The position numbers were made by a program, and so were the translations under genes. The notes beneath the pieces were generated by a model. That model saw only the letters and a list, made by a program, of their open reading frames with translations, was not told the origin of the DNA and made no database searches. Below, one piece after another: positions 1 through 10,589 of a DNA stretch of 64,000 nt (the stretch's first letter is position 1; each line of letters begins with the position of its first letter). Source of the stretch: Pocillopora verrucosa (Eukaryota > Cnidaria > Anthozoa > Scleractinia > Pocilloporidae). The stretch is from contig NC_089312.1 in NCBI RefSeq assembly GCF_036669915.1, positions 3,914,742-3,978,741 of the forward strand. Direction: 5' to 3'.

Positions 1-1
1 A

Positions 2-355
2 AAACCTAAAAACATTGAGGATGACACAACAGACGCAACTTATATCGCCGCAGTTGTCATTTTCTCCATCATCGCTTTTGCTGTTTTGGCAATTCTGTCG
101 TGCAAAGTGGGACGGCACTTTCTAGGACCCCGTTGTAGCGTTGCTTATTGCTGCAGTTGGATTGCAGCCAGACGGCGTTTGCAATCCCCACGCTTGTCGC
201 CACGAAGGGAAGGATCACGAGAAACAAGGCCCACCAAAGGGAGCGTTCAAAACGAACGTACGCGTATAGGGCCACTGAGAAATGTCCCTGTTGATGCAAG
301 AGGCTCCTCGTCTCTTAGGACTCGATACGGGAGCGCCGGAGAGGGCGTGGCTTGA
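2..355 (+). CDS. 3' terminal exon of a single-pass membrane protein (partial, paralogue of the 2788-4391 gene)
   Basis: The open frame runs in from the left edge and stops at 353-355. It begins with an acidic, Thr-rich juxtamembrane stretch. A ~21-residue hydrophobic helix follows (about codons 14-34, YIAAVVIFSIIAFAVLAILS), then a basic, Arg/Ser-rich cytoplasmic tail of about 80 residues. Directly after the helix is CKVGRHFLGPRCS, which closely matches CKVGQRYLGPSCS at the same place in the Sushi/CUB protein at 2788-4391. This exon is therefore very probably the 3' end of a tandem duplicate; its extracellular domains lie outside the window. The two tails diverge after the shared motif, which suggests an old duplication or a different tail function. 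Function is unknown; a type I surface protein is the safest description. Confidence 0.7.
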   Translation, partial: KPKNIEDDTTDATYIAAVVIFSIIAFAVLAILSCKVGRHFLGPRCSVAYCCSWIAARRRLQSPRLSPRREGSRETRPTKGSVQNERTRIGPLRNVPVDARGSSSLRTRYGSAGEGVA

Positions 356-1197
356 GCATTCATTCATCTCCATTTTACGATGTAATTTCTGTAATCGATG
401 TAAAGATGTAAGGGCAGTGTTACCTCCTTACATGAAAACGTTGCCAGTTTATAATATTTTTTGGGGCTAGATAAATAGATTCTCGCAAATTTATCCGTTT
501 TAAGGAAACTATTCAATTTATTTGGTCATGGTATTGAGACAAAGTCACCACTTTTACTGAGTAATCTTTATTCATCAAAGAAGAATACTATTTTTATTTA
601 GAAACTCTGATACAACAATCAGGATGCTAGATTGTACACTTGCAACTGTATGGTTATATAAGAGAGAAAGATAACGATTCATCAGATTTATTAATTTATA
701 TAAAGCCCAAATTAGATGCATTAAAGGCGTTGTTTTGGCAACTCTGTACTATGCGTATGGAACCAAAGGAATAACTACGGTGATTTCTGTCAGCCATCTT
801 ATAGCTGTTTAGAGCTGAACTTATCCAGATTTAGAGGCAACAAAAAGACATTTACGGACCCCAGGAGATACTTCTTGTCTAAAGTACAGCAATCAACATA
901 GTCGAAGATTTTGAAACCTTTTTTTCGGTTCATTTTGTTTTTGTTCTCTCTGCTTATTGGTTTGTGTTTAGTTAAGGGTAAAGTGAATAAAAATCAAGTT
1001 CACTCTTCGCCTCTCCCTCTTTCGTGTGCGTGTGAAGTATCAGCAACTGGGAAATTATCTCCCTTTGTTTTCATCCAAAGTAAAGATGAAACCAGGCACA
1101 ACCTTAAGTCGTTTATCCTCTATCTTTTGATGTGGTCGGCATCAACTTGATTTCCATAACTACACTGGCATGTGTGGTCAATTTCTATGTGACTGGC

Positions 1198-1354
1198 GCT
1201 CTAGCGAAGGGCTTAAGTTCGAAACGTCAGCTTGGAAACTCTTTACGGTAGCCGATTTACGATATGAACTCAGTTGATAATACTTAATTACCTTGTTATA
1301 CTTTCCCACTGACGCAGCGCCACAGTTCAGTTTATTGAGAAACCTACCCCCTTT
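1198..1354 (-). repeat. Family D dispersed element, fragment
   Basis: The block contains the family hallmarks: a core like 'cgaaacgtcagctt', then 'ctctttacggtagcc', 'actcagttgataata', 'gcgccacagtt' and an outer end 'ccccctt'. The same order recurs at 15703, 16695, 30340 and 41815. It reads in reverse relative to the 30340 copy and lacks part of the hairpin arm. Confidence 0.7.
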
Positions 1355-1361
1355 ATTCATA

Positions 1362-1456
1362 ACTGACTAATTGACTGACAGACTGACTGACAGACTGACT
1401 GATTGACTGACAGACTGACTGATTGACTGACTTACAGACTGACTCAATAACTGAAT
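1362..1456. repeat. TGAC/GACT microsatellite
   Basis: About 95 bp of near-perfect 4-bp repeats (gactgacagactgactgatt and similar) with occasional interruptions. It is a simple-sequence tract. Confidence 0.9.
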
Positions 1457-1474
1457 GACCTGACTTAAGGACCA

Positions 1475-1686
1475 TTAACCTTTTAACTCCCAGATCAAAT
1501 TTGTAATTATCCTTACTGTCAACCATACAATTCTTATAATGTTAGTTCAGAGAATTTAGTATTGGATCAACTTATTATCCCTACATTGATATTTTTCTTT
1601 ATTCTCATCACTTACCTGGTTTATATTGTATTGATACTGTAAGGAGAAATTCTGTCTTGGTCACTCATGGGAGTTAAAACGGTTAA
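1475..1686 (-). mobile_element. Family A MITE (TTAA-bounded)
   Basis: A ~212-bp element starts TTAACCTTTTAACTCCC and ends GGGAGTTAAAACGGTTAA, so it has terminal inverted repeats and TTAA at both edges. Internally it is the reverse complement of the copies at 10379, 21080, 27066 and 37926 (shared words 'gagtgaccaaga', 'ggcagacagtaaggagaa'). TTAA edges next to CCY/RGG termini are typical of piggyBac-type non-autonomous elements; that assignment is inference. Confidence 0.75.
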
Positions 1687-1982
1687 CTGTCTGATTGTGT
1701 GAATGTTTCACTGTTTTCCCGAACAAGCTTCACGGTGGCTTCGCTGGCTGATTGCCTCCTACAAGACTTAAAAATGCTACTCCACCGCTAATGGGCGGAG
1801 CGCCTGACTGAGCGACTCATTGAAATCATCGTCCAGAGGTGAATTATTCCAGATCAGCTTTGTACGTAACTAGACCCTGTGAGCAGGGTAACTGGGATAC
1901 CTGGATGGTACTGGATCCTTGGAATCAAGTGAAGTGACACTACGGGTGTCGTACTACTGAAATAGTGAGCTCAAGTCTGGCT

Positions 1983-2038
1983 TAGGGCATACACCTATTT
2001 CAAACATAGGCATATGTTTGAAATAGGTGTATGCCCTA
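1983..2038. repeat. Perfect 26-bp inverted repeat with 4-nt loop
   Basis: Positions 1983-2008 are exactly the reverse complement of 2013-2038, separated by GGCA. The arms begin TAGGGCATACACC. I see no second copy in the window. Confidence 0.95.
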
Positions 2039-2466
2039 TCTACCGACAGAAGAGTTTTCTAAGCAAAAATCTCGTGTTCGTCATGTGACCCGGACCTGTC
2101 CGTGCATGACAACGTCAATCATCATCAAGATAACACGTGATCAGCATGTGAACACCTTCACCCTCATTGGATCACAGTTAGTTGTCATGGTGTTGAGGGC
2201 CCAATGACCACTGGGTACTATTGCGCAATTTTTCCATTTTGTGGCGGAGGAAAAAAAAAAAAAAAAAGACGACAAAAAAACAAAGGCATTTTATGACTGG
2301 GCTACCACAGGTGTCCCAGTAAAAAGCAACTTCTGTCTTTCCCCTTGTTCAAACCTTTTGATACTTGATTCTATTTTTCAATATTTTGCAATTTAAAAAA
2401 AAATCAGAAATAGATTTCGCGAAATACGTCCATCTCCCGAAATCGCGAACCTTGGCCCTCAAAAAA

Positions 2467-2515
2467 ATAAAATATTGCGTTACTTTTTTGTCCAAAGAGT
2501 AACGCAGTATTTTAT
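2467..2515. repeat. 17-bp inverted repeat (hairpin)
   Basis: ATAAAATATTGCGTTAC at 2467-2483 pairs with GTAACGCAGTATTTTAT at 2499-2515 with one mismatch and a 15-nt spacer. It may be a small transposon remnant. Confidence 0.8.
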
Positions 2516-2787
2516 GACAGAAATTTTAAAATATTCCTAATAATATTGCCTGTCGCACTAGAGAAGAGAGAGAAGGCTCATTTTAACGCGGCTAACGAAC
2601 GAAGACATCAAAAATTGTATTTGGCAGTTTACCCCGATATAAGCGGATACTTGTCTGTATTTATATGTTTTTTTTCACGGAGGCACGTGAAAGAAGGTTG
2701 TGAAAAAGTACTCATGCGTATTAAATATTGGAAACCGGATCAAGCGTGAACTAGTGTTGTCGGAGAGATCAGGTAACCGAGCAGAGG

Positions 2788-4391
2788 ATGAACTGCTATC
2801 TCTTCTTTTGTGCTGTAATTGCGTTCCAAACCGCTGTCATCGCTACACAGAGCTTAGAAACTCGCGGACAAGGCATAACGTTGCGACACAAGCGGGCTTC
2901 AGCAAGCAAAAACAACACTTGTACTGAAGAGGAACTGAAGAAACCCACCGGCGCCATTTTAAAGAGGCGAAAGCAAAGTGTCGAGAACGATTCCTCGACT
3001 TTCCTTCCAGGTGAAGAGGCTGTTTTCGAATGCAAAAATGGATATCGACTGCAGAATGGTCAACTGAAATCATACACCTGTAAAGCAGACGGAAACTGGA
3101 CTTTAAACGCTAAGAACAAGTCAGAGGATGGTAAGTGTTTGTGATTTTAAATGTAACTCGTGGTAAGAATATTTGCATTACAGTCGACAACGAATTAAAA
3201 GTTTACTAGTTAATCAAGCTCCCCAGATTAACGGTGTAGGAGGTCAAAATACCTCTTGGTTAAATATGTTGTCTTAATACCGGAATCTTGTGTTTGGTAA
3301 ATGTCTTATTGGGGCTAATTGTTTTAAAGATGAATAAAGCCTCGACAAAAACACGTAGCAATAACTTAACATGCAAATAATATGTAAATTATGCGCACTA
3401 AACAGTACAGCTGTTCAGAAAGTTGTCTTCTAAGCTGACTTAAGGATTCCTTGCGATAAATCTGGTGACCGAAAAATAATAATTACAACTACAATTTTAA
3501 GAAAGACTGAGTAGCAGATAAAATCGAAATTTTTTGAATTTTATCTTGTGATGTGATTTTTCTCTAGGCTTTTGTCAGAAGGATCCCTGTGGTGCAAGGG
3601 CCATAGACGTCACTGGAAGAGCTACAGGAGTCCTAACTAGCGATATATTCCAGCAAAGTCAATCTGACGCGATTGTGAATTGTAGTTGGACACTTAAAAC
3701 GCAGGATCCGGGCTTTTACATCAAGTTGCTTTTTGAAAACTTCACCTTACCCGAGGACTGTACTCAAGATTTTGTGACATTGGAAAAAGTACGATTTTGG
3801 GATTTCAAAAATGAGAATTGCCCCTGCGAGGAGAGTAAATCTGTTTGTAGGTTTAGTGGCAAGCACGCCCCATCCCTCTCTCGGTCCGTCACAAATGAAA
3901 CAACGGTGAACTTCTACTCGTCAAACCCAGCTAAGTCCTACTTCAAAGCGATATGGTTTAATGTGAATGGTTTGTTTCCGGAAGGAATTGTTCCCGCTCC
4001 AGACCCCACTGAGAGTCCTGAAATCGTGAATTCCAAGCTCGAACTGACAACAGCACCTGAGTCGAATACGTCCTTCACAGTTGCCCTCATCCTGTTTACA
4101 CTCATATTTTTCATTATCGGCGTCGTGTTGGCGTGTAAAGTTGGCCAGCGGTATCTGGGGCCCTCATGCAGCTTTGGTGCCTTTTTTGCTTGGATCTCAA
4201 GTTTACGCACTTCCCAGGCCCCATTATCGACGCAACGCGGTGCAACGTCCTCAGAAGAAAGAGGCTTAATGACAGACACTGACAGTCCCCTCGTAACGGA
4301 GCGGGTTGTCATACGGGGATTACAGCATTCTCCGTCAACAGAGGATGAATCGAGTGCATCTTCTCGTGAAAGCTTACAGAATGTTGTCTGA
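2788..4391 (+). CDS. Type I membrane protein with Sushi and CUB domains
   Basis: There are two exons, 2788-3130 and 3568-4391. The donor is GTAAGT and the acceptor tctctag; they join in phase 1 to give 388 residues. The start ATG (AGAGGATGA) opens a signal peptide (residues 1-20). A Sushi/CCP domain follows with four cysteines (45, 82, 98, 117) and the FECKNGY and W signatures; its last Cys is in exon 2. A CUB domain covers about residues 117-250 (Cys122, CSW near 153, later Cys pairs). A linker rich in Pro, Glu and Ser and N-glycosylation sites leads to a transmembrane helix (about 284-304). The motif CKVGQRYLGPSCS follows, then a Ser/Glu-rich tail ending near PSTEDESSASSRES. Such domains bind proteins or glycans outside the cell; the ligand is unknown. 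The exon at 2-355 is a paralogue. Confidence 0.85.
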
Positions 4392-4693
4392 TGGAGTGAA
4401 TTCGAGTTGCGCCGGAAACTTCAAGTTATCTGTAATTAGAACCAAGCTAGCAAAATTTCGAGGGTCCGGAGCCTTTTTTCAATCGGAAGTCGTGTCGTAA
4501 AGAAGAATAAGTTTATATGAAACTGCGAGAAGTTGAAATCTGAAAGCAAAACTCAGATTTGTAGAATGGCGCCAAGCGCAGTTAAATGTTTTGCTTCTAG
4601 GTCTGATTTTTCACCTTCGGCCGAGTATTTGTTAAAAAAGCCTCACATAAATCTGCTTACAACCTTTTCTTAAGAATCTCTGTGCGAGACATC

Positions 4694-4699
4694 AATAAA
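4694..4699 (+). terminator. Candidate polyadenylation signal of the Sushi/CUB gene
   Basis: AATAAA lies about 300 bp after the stop at 4391, on the same strand. An AATAA sequence near 4505 is a weaker alternative. Confidence 0.4.
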
Positions 4700-5805
4700 C
4701 AACGCAAATTCATTACTGATCGTCACATTAGAGCTAGCTACCGTAAGGTCACGCCTGAGATTTACAAAACAAATGGAGCGGTGACCATTCGATCAATTTA
4801 TTTCACTTTCTCAAGGTGTTTGTGTGAGTTCATAAAATAACATAATTATCAGGGGCGTAGTAACGGGCCCCTGACATGCCTAAAGACCTTCCCCCACCCA
4901 TCCGCCTTCGGATTAATTAAGAAGCGCGAATTGGAAGAGTCTAAATCTTTGCTGGTGCATGAATACGAGCCTGCTGATGAGTAAGGTAGCGCTAAAAATG
5001 ACCCCTCTCAGAAAAATGCTAGCTATGCCCTAAATAATTTACTATAGACTTATGGTATTATTCCAGGTTCGCGGCGCACAAAAATTTCTCGTTATAGGAC
5101 GCCGCGCAGTTTATACGTGCGCATATCCATGTTGCTTCATACCCAGACTGTCGTAGCTTGTAAGCAAACCTTCATTATAAGCGCTGCGGTACAAGCATTC
5201 CTTCACCTGCAAGTAAGTTTGAAGGTTTTGGCGAGAGCAAGCTGACGAGGGGCCTGCATGGGACTTGGAACCATATACTCTCATTAGTAGTGCCACATCA
5301 CTCACACACCTCTTTCTGGCTTCCGTTTCTCAAGGCCTCATTACTCAGCGCTAAAAATTAATGAGGGCCTGCTCGCGGGCACACGCTGCCAGAGGAAATA
5401 CTCGTCGCATTCTTCAACTTTCCCACTCTATCAAACACAACGCAGTCATACACAACGCAGCGTTCAAACGTCGGGCATGCGCGAGGGGATCAACTCTGGC
5501 TGGCCGCACGCTAATTTCTCGCGCAAACAGGTAAGTATAAGAAACGACCACTTTCTTGCAAAATTAGCGAAAGAAAATTGGAAAGTTAACGTTCATGTAA
5601 CTTTGTGAAAGGAAAAAAAAGTAAGGAAAAAGAAAAATCGAGATTTTTCGAACAAAAAGCGTATTTAAGCAAGAGTATTCTGATAATTTACCATTCTGTT
5701 TTGAAGTTTAAAAATACCATGATCCACTGGCTTGAGTGGTCATTTGCAGCTTGTGTAGAACAACCCGGTCGTGACAGTGTAGTCATCTCTAGTCTTCCTC
5801 TTGTT

Positions 5806-6240
5806 GACACAGCGGCAAAATGGGTGCGCATGCTCCGCATGCTCAGGGCTAGCACTTTTCCTTTGCGAACAAAGCTGACGCAAGGTTTTTGCTGATACAA
5901 CAAACTTCTTCTCCAGGGAGTTTTTCCTGAGAGGAGACGATGACAATATTACGGATACTCTACTTGAGCCGCTAAATTCTTATCTGTTCCCGCAACACCT
6001 TTTTTTGTTGAGTAAGATATATGACGGAAGATGTTCGACAGAAACTTTCCTGAAAACTGCAACCTTATCTGTTTTGGTTTGGGCTTATCCCCGCAAAATG
6101 AAAACAAGGAATGGGAATTTTAAAAATGCCGCCATTTTGCCTCGACAGTGTTACTATGGAAATATTGTCGCTCCCATCCCTTTACACGCATATATGTTCT
6201 CGTGTGATACAAGCATGCGCACTCATTTTGCCACTGTGTT
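5806..6240. mobile_element. Candidate MITE with 29-bp terminal inverted repeats
   Basis: The segment 5806-5834 (gacacagcggcaaaatgggt...) matches the reverse complement of 6212-6240 at 26 of 29 positions. The span of 435 bp and lack of coding sequence fit a non-autonomous DNA transposon. No target-site duplication is obvious. Confidence 0.45.
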
Positions 6241-6354
6241 CCTATAATCAAAGTCATTAAAACGTTTGCACATGCGTAGACGTTTGACCACTGTGTTATC
6301 ATTCACCCACGTAGACAGGGCCATAACTTCCTGCGCTTTCACGTTCTCCGAGTA

Positions 6355-6360
6355 TTTATT
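6355..6360 (-). terminator. Candidate polyadenylation signal of the 6446-7381 GPCR
   Basis: TTTATT on the plus strand reads AATAAA on the minus strand, about 86 nt past the receptor's stop codon. Confidence 0.5.
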
Positions 6361-6445
6361 CATCTAATTTTATTTCTATTTTCCATTGTCATTTTTTAAA
6401 GTTAATTCTACCAGCTGCGGCGACAGCGAGTGACTTAAAGCACTC

Positions 6446-7381
6446 TCACGGGTGAAGAGATTTCCAAAACTGCTTCACAGCGGAACGCATCTCTCTCATG
6501 CGCCAGCAATACACCAGCGGATTTAGCGAAGAATTCAAGTAAACCAAAAAGAGCGTACACCTCATCACAAACCTCCTGAACGGTAAGGACCAATGGATGA
6601 AGTTCACAGCAGCACGCATACAAATATAAGGAAGATAACACGCCATGAGTAAAATAAACAAGAAAATCATGGTGATAAGAGATTTCCTGTAGCGTTTGAT
6701 ATTAAGAGTTTCTAGTCCGTTTTGTGCTCGTATTTGAACTTGAATCTGAACTCGGTGACGGTGACAAATGCGATAGATCATGAAGTGCATGGAAGAATTT
6801 ATCACGAGACACAACAGTATAAGCGTGATTATAAAGTTACGATATAAATTATTGTCGATGAAAACCGTCATCGCACAGAAAGCGCTTGTAACCCATATAA
6901 AACACAGTAAGGTGGCTGTCTTGTTAATTGTAACCATGGAAACGTACTTTAAATGCAGCTGAAGGGCGAGAAATCTGTCTACGCTGATCGAAGTTAGAAT
7001 CAGAACAGTCGCAGACTGAAAAACGGCTTGTATGGATCTAAAGATCTTCCACATATCTGGAATAAATTCCTCTGATCTCATTTCCAAAATCAAAAACAAA
7101 GTGAATAATGGCTGAATAAGAACTCCGACTCCCAAGTCAGACACAGCGAGTCCAGAGACGAGCAAATTCGTCGGCTTGTGTAAGATTCGTGTCTTCCAAA
7201 CTGCACCGAGAACTAAGAAATTCCCCAAAGATGCTGTCAACGAACACACGATATTTAGAACGCAGATGACAGTGTAGACATCGGCGTAACATTTGTCGCC
7301 CAGTTTGGGCTTACCGCTCGGGTTTGTAAAGTTTCTATACATGGGTGTAAACGTTCGTAGCTTGTTGAAACTATCTGGCAT
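6446..7381 (-). CDS. Class A GPCR, melanocortin/adenosine-receptor-like, intronless
   Basis: A single open frame encodes 311 residues with seven hydrophobic helices. Family marks: GN in TM1 (residues 53-54), LAVSD in TM2 (78-82), DRF in place of DRY after TM3 (135-137), a ~20-residue third loop, a CYLP motif in TM6 without the usual Trp, and NPLVY in TM7 (287-291). The N-terminus has an NFT glycosylation site (18-20). There is no Cys at the start of TM3, and the second extracellular loop is very short (IDNNLYRN). Both traits are known for melanocortin and related receptors. The ligand cannot be told from sequence. A likely acceptor (cctctcag on the minus strand, just upstream of the ATG) suggests a 5' UTR intron. 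A pseudogene fragment of a close paralogue lies upstream at about 8757-8990. Confidence 0.85.
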   Translation of the reverse strand: MPDSFNKLRTFTPMYRNFTNPSGKPKLGDKCYADVYTVICVLNIVCSLTASLGNFLVLGAVWKTRILHKPTNLLVSGLAVSDLGVGVLIQPLFTLFLILEMRSEEFIPDMWKIFRSIQAVFQSATVLILTSISVDRFLALQLHLKYVSMVTINKTATLLCFIWVTSAFCAMTVFIDNNLYRNFIITLILLCLVINSSMHFMIYRICHRHRVQIQVQIRAQNGLETLNIKRYRKSLITMIFLFILLMACYLPYICMRAAVNFIHWSLPFRRFVMRCTLFLVYLNSSLNPLVYCWRMREMRSAVKQFWKSLHP

Positions 7382-8391
7382 TGAAGTGCACCATGCAGCT
7401 GAGAGGTTCCTACTTTGTGGTATGATACCCGACTAGTTATAGTTATATCAATTATTTGTCTTTACATATAACACTGTGACTGCCGGATGAAGCTCCTACT
7501 TGAATTAAAACTAAGCAATCAGTAATATCAGAGATCTTCCTTTAAATTAAATCCATTTTGCCTTGTCAGGAAAAGGCTTTATTTACTTTATCTTTTCTTG
7601 AAGTTGTTCTAATTACTGACTTTTGAAAACACTAATTGACTACCGGATAAAATTCTTCCTTCAAATGAAAAGTGGCAAAATTTATTGTGGTACATCTAAA
7701 TGGTACATCTTTTGTTTGATTGGAAAAAAGATTCATATACTTAATTAACATTTTAAAGAAGACGGATCTAGTTGTAATCGATTCTGAACCAATAAAGTTT
7801 ATTACTTTGTTCGGAAATGGAAAGTTTACACCTTTGAACACCTTTTTCCGTTTTCCGCATTTTCCGTGTTTGCAGACCTATCCTTAGCTTGTTCTGTTGT
7901 GGATTTTTTTTCATTCAATAAAGCCTTTAATTTATCTAAATCGCTCTCTACCCTCTTTGATTGTATCTTTCAAGGGTTGCCAATCAATCGAATTCAATAA
8001 CTTCACTTAGCTCAAAATATTATCGTTTCAATCTTATCCTTCGTCACTGAGTTCCTGTTCAAGTTAGTACTTACAAAATGTTTTTATATTAAAAAACTGC
8101 ATGCACGCAAGACTGGGTTCGCTGATTTGACATGTAAGAAAAAAGAAAGCCAAGTTTGAGGACCATGTCTTGGTCAAAGAACGAACAGTGACGTTTTAAT
8201 TTGGATTTTTTTTTTCCTTCTCGCGAATTGACACTATCCGGTGGCCAGTCTTCCTTTTTCCCAAAGTGTATGTTCACCTTTGTGCAAGTAAATATAAGCC
8301 AAACTTGAATTCACCTCAGTTCATTATGATTAATATATATAGATTCCTTATATCACCTTACTAAACCTACAGTTTGATAATAATGTTTCCG

Positions 8392-8575
8392 TTAGTTAGT
8401 TAGTTAGATGAGGACATCTTCGCTCCTGCTGGGGAACACAGGACCTCAACTATGGACCTCCGCTGGACTCTTTTGTTGGCAGATCTCTTCGCCTCCCTCG
8501 AGGTGATGTTCCTCTTAGCGAGCTTATCTCGCCACTACACCTTCAGGACTGCTTTGGACCGCATCTCCTTTAATG
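8392..8575 (-). mobile_element. 3' end of a LINE-like retrotransposon with (CTAA)n tail
   Basis: On the minus strand a decayed frame reads ...REAKRSANKRVQRRSIVEVL then CSPAGAKM, with an in-frame stop upstream. It then runs directly into a CTAACTAACTAAC tail (plus strand 8392-8408, TTAG repeats). A C-terminal polymerase-type tail followed by a short tandem-repeat 3' end fits a 5'-truncated non-LTR retrotransposon. The family name is uncertain. Confidence 0.45.
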
Positions 8576-8756
8576 CTGTGTTAACGAGTTAAAACATGGC
8601 CTAGATTTGTCAAAACTATTTGCGGGTTTGTGCAAATGTTGCAATTTTAAATAATCATCATTTGAATTAAGTCTTTGTGTATATGAAAAAAGAAGCATAT
8701 ATTTTGATTAACGAGTATTTGCTGCAAGCTTTGATGAAAAGCAAACGACTTCGATC

Positions 8757-8990
8757 ACTCGCCCGAAAAAAGACATCGACAAAACAGTTTCATTGCCGGG
8801 CTAATCGCCCGCATGCGCCAGCGGTACACCAGCGGACAGAGTAATAATCTATTATCTTATTATTATCTATTATCTAGGGTCAAAAATTGTCGTGCACAGG
8901 AAAATGACTTGTATAGTTCTTAAGATTTTAGTGGTATGTTTTCTGTTCCCATTTCTAGTTCGTAAATCGAAACTTTGATAAAAAACGGCT
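8757..8990 (-). pseudogene. GPCR pseudogene fragment related to the 6446-7381 receptor
   Basis: The minus strand of 8757-8847 reads LCPLVYRWRMRAISPAMKLF before a stop. It aligns with NPLVYCWRMREMRSAVKQFW of the intact receptor. At DNA level 8812-8836 matches 6497-6521 at 23 of 25 positions. Just upstream (about 8890-8985) a TM6-like stretch (KILRTIQVIFLCTTIF) is visible. The TM6-TM7 join is replaced by AT-rich sequence, and the TM7 Asn is now Cys. It is a relic of a tandem paralogue. Confidence 0.55.
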
Positions 8991-10378
8991 GGATTATAAG
9001 CCTGATATGACCCCTCAGTATATCTGACAAGGCCATGGCAATCCCTTGGGGGGAAATTCGCCGAGCGATTCAAACTTGAGGATACAGGACAGGAGGTTAA
9101 ATAAAACTGACCATTTACCCGCGAAAAAAGGAACAGCAAGTGGTTTTGCTTCCTCTCTCTCTTAAACGTTCAAAGCATTCATTTGATTGTCATAACAATG
9201 ATATTCTACTCATTATTTAAATTATTTTGTTAATCATTTGAAAAAATCATCACCAAGATGAAAGACACTCTTTTTGTGTAATTTGGACTAATGGGGTGTA
9301 AGATTGATCAAGAGTATATTACATGGCTGGACGTGGAAACGAATCAAATATTTTCGATCGAGTGTTGATAACAACTCTTAAGAATGAGCGAAGTGAAGGA
9401 GTGAGAGATATTATTAACACCGGAAGATAAATTCATATCCTCAAGCAGACATGTAGTGTTCTGTCTATGATATAAATTTTTATCACTTATTTAGATAAAA
9501 GACAATTTAAAAACACATTTCAAGAGCTCCAAATGCAGAAATCACGTCCACATAAAAATCAGCTTGTAGAAAAGCTTCTTAAGCGATCGAAATAAGATAA
9601 AACAAAATCTCAGAATGGAAAATTCTCCCCCTTCAAATTAAGATTGAATTCAGCCCAGGTGATGTATTTGAATGAAAAAAAGCCTTTGTGAAAAGTAAAA
9701 CTAGTAGTTTGTTTAACCTAGTTACCATGGTGACTTTCTTATTTTCACCAGCGAAGATGTAAATGGTACATTTATTGCGCCCGATGAAGATAACATATCC
9801 TCGAAGCAGGAAAAAATCTGATTTTTCATCGATGTCTGTTTATAAGAAGGATTTCATGTTCGATAGAAAAAGAGCTCGGAGAAAATGTGCTTAACTTGGT
9901 GGCAAATAAGCTAAACAAATTGTCACAACCACATTTGAATGTCATTCATCAGACAGAATATTATTCGAGATCTTTCAAAATGTTTAGTTTAGCTCGAGCG
10001 TTGAACCTAAACTCTGACAATTCTTGACAGTTAGTTCATTTGACCGATTACTTGACTGAGCTGTGATAAACATTGTGCTCACTGTTACAAGTTTTCGCGA
10101 TCATTTGATTTAATTCCGCGAAAAATCACGTGTTCATTACATGTTCCGTGAGAAATGTCTCAATCAGGTTTCAGTAAAAATCACTGCTAGTAATTTCATA
10201 GGATTTTTATTCAGGTAAGAATTCACAATAAAACGACTGAAATGCTAATAACAGAATACCGTTTATTTAGGCAGTTAAACTGAGAGAGCGCATTCTCTTC
10301 AGTCGATCTACAGCTCTGAGAATTTCTTGTAAAATCAAGAAACAACTTATCGATATTACCTTTCTGCTTGCCTAGGTG

Positions 10379-10589
10379 TTAAACCTTTAACTCCCATGAG
10401 TGACCAAGAAAGAATTTCTCCTTACAATATCAACACACTATCAAGCAGACAAGTGACGAGAATAGAGAAAAATATCAATTAGGAGATCATTAGTTGATCA
10501 GATACCAAATTCTCCAAACCAACATCACGAGAACTACATGGCAGACAGTAGGGAGAATTACTAATGAGATCTTGGCAGTTAATGGTTAA
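10379..10589 (+). mobile_element. Family A MITE (TTAA-bounded)
   Basis: Starts TTAAACCTTTAACTCCCATG and ends GGTTAA after 'gagatcttggcagttaa'. Its internal sequence matches the other family A copies at high identity by eye. Confidence 0.75.

Larger units (their letters stand above)
356..2787. other. Intergenic spacer with repeats, no gene seen
   Basis: This spacer lies between the two Sushi/CUB-type genes. It contains a family D element fragment, a TGAC microsatellite, a reverse family A element, a perfect 26-bp inverted repeat and a second, imperfect hairpin, all listed separately. Short open frames here show no recognisable domain and look like chance. An AATAAA at 986-991 could serve the upstream gene. 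Confidence 0.5.
4392..6445. other. Spacer between convergent genes, no gene seen
   Basis: This region separates the 3' ends of the Sushi/CUB gene and the minus-strand GPCR. It holds the Sushi/CUB 3' UTR and a candidate element with 29-bp inverted ends (5806-6240). Open frames near 5605, 5740 and 6005 overlap that element and show no domain. Confidence 0.45.

Noticed and set aside
9357..9860. Possible dispersed repeat with 'gaatgagcgaagtgaaggag'
   Set aside because: It looks like a repeat by composition, but I found no second copy or inverted ends in the window.
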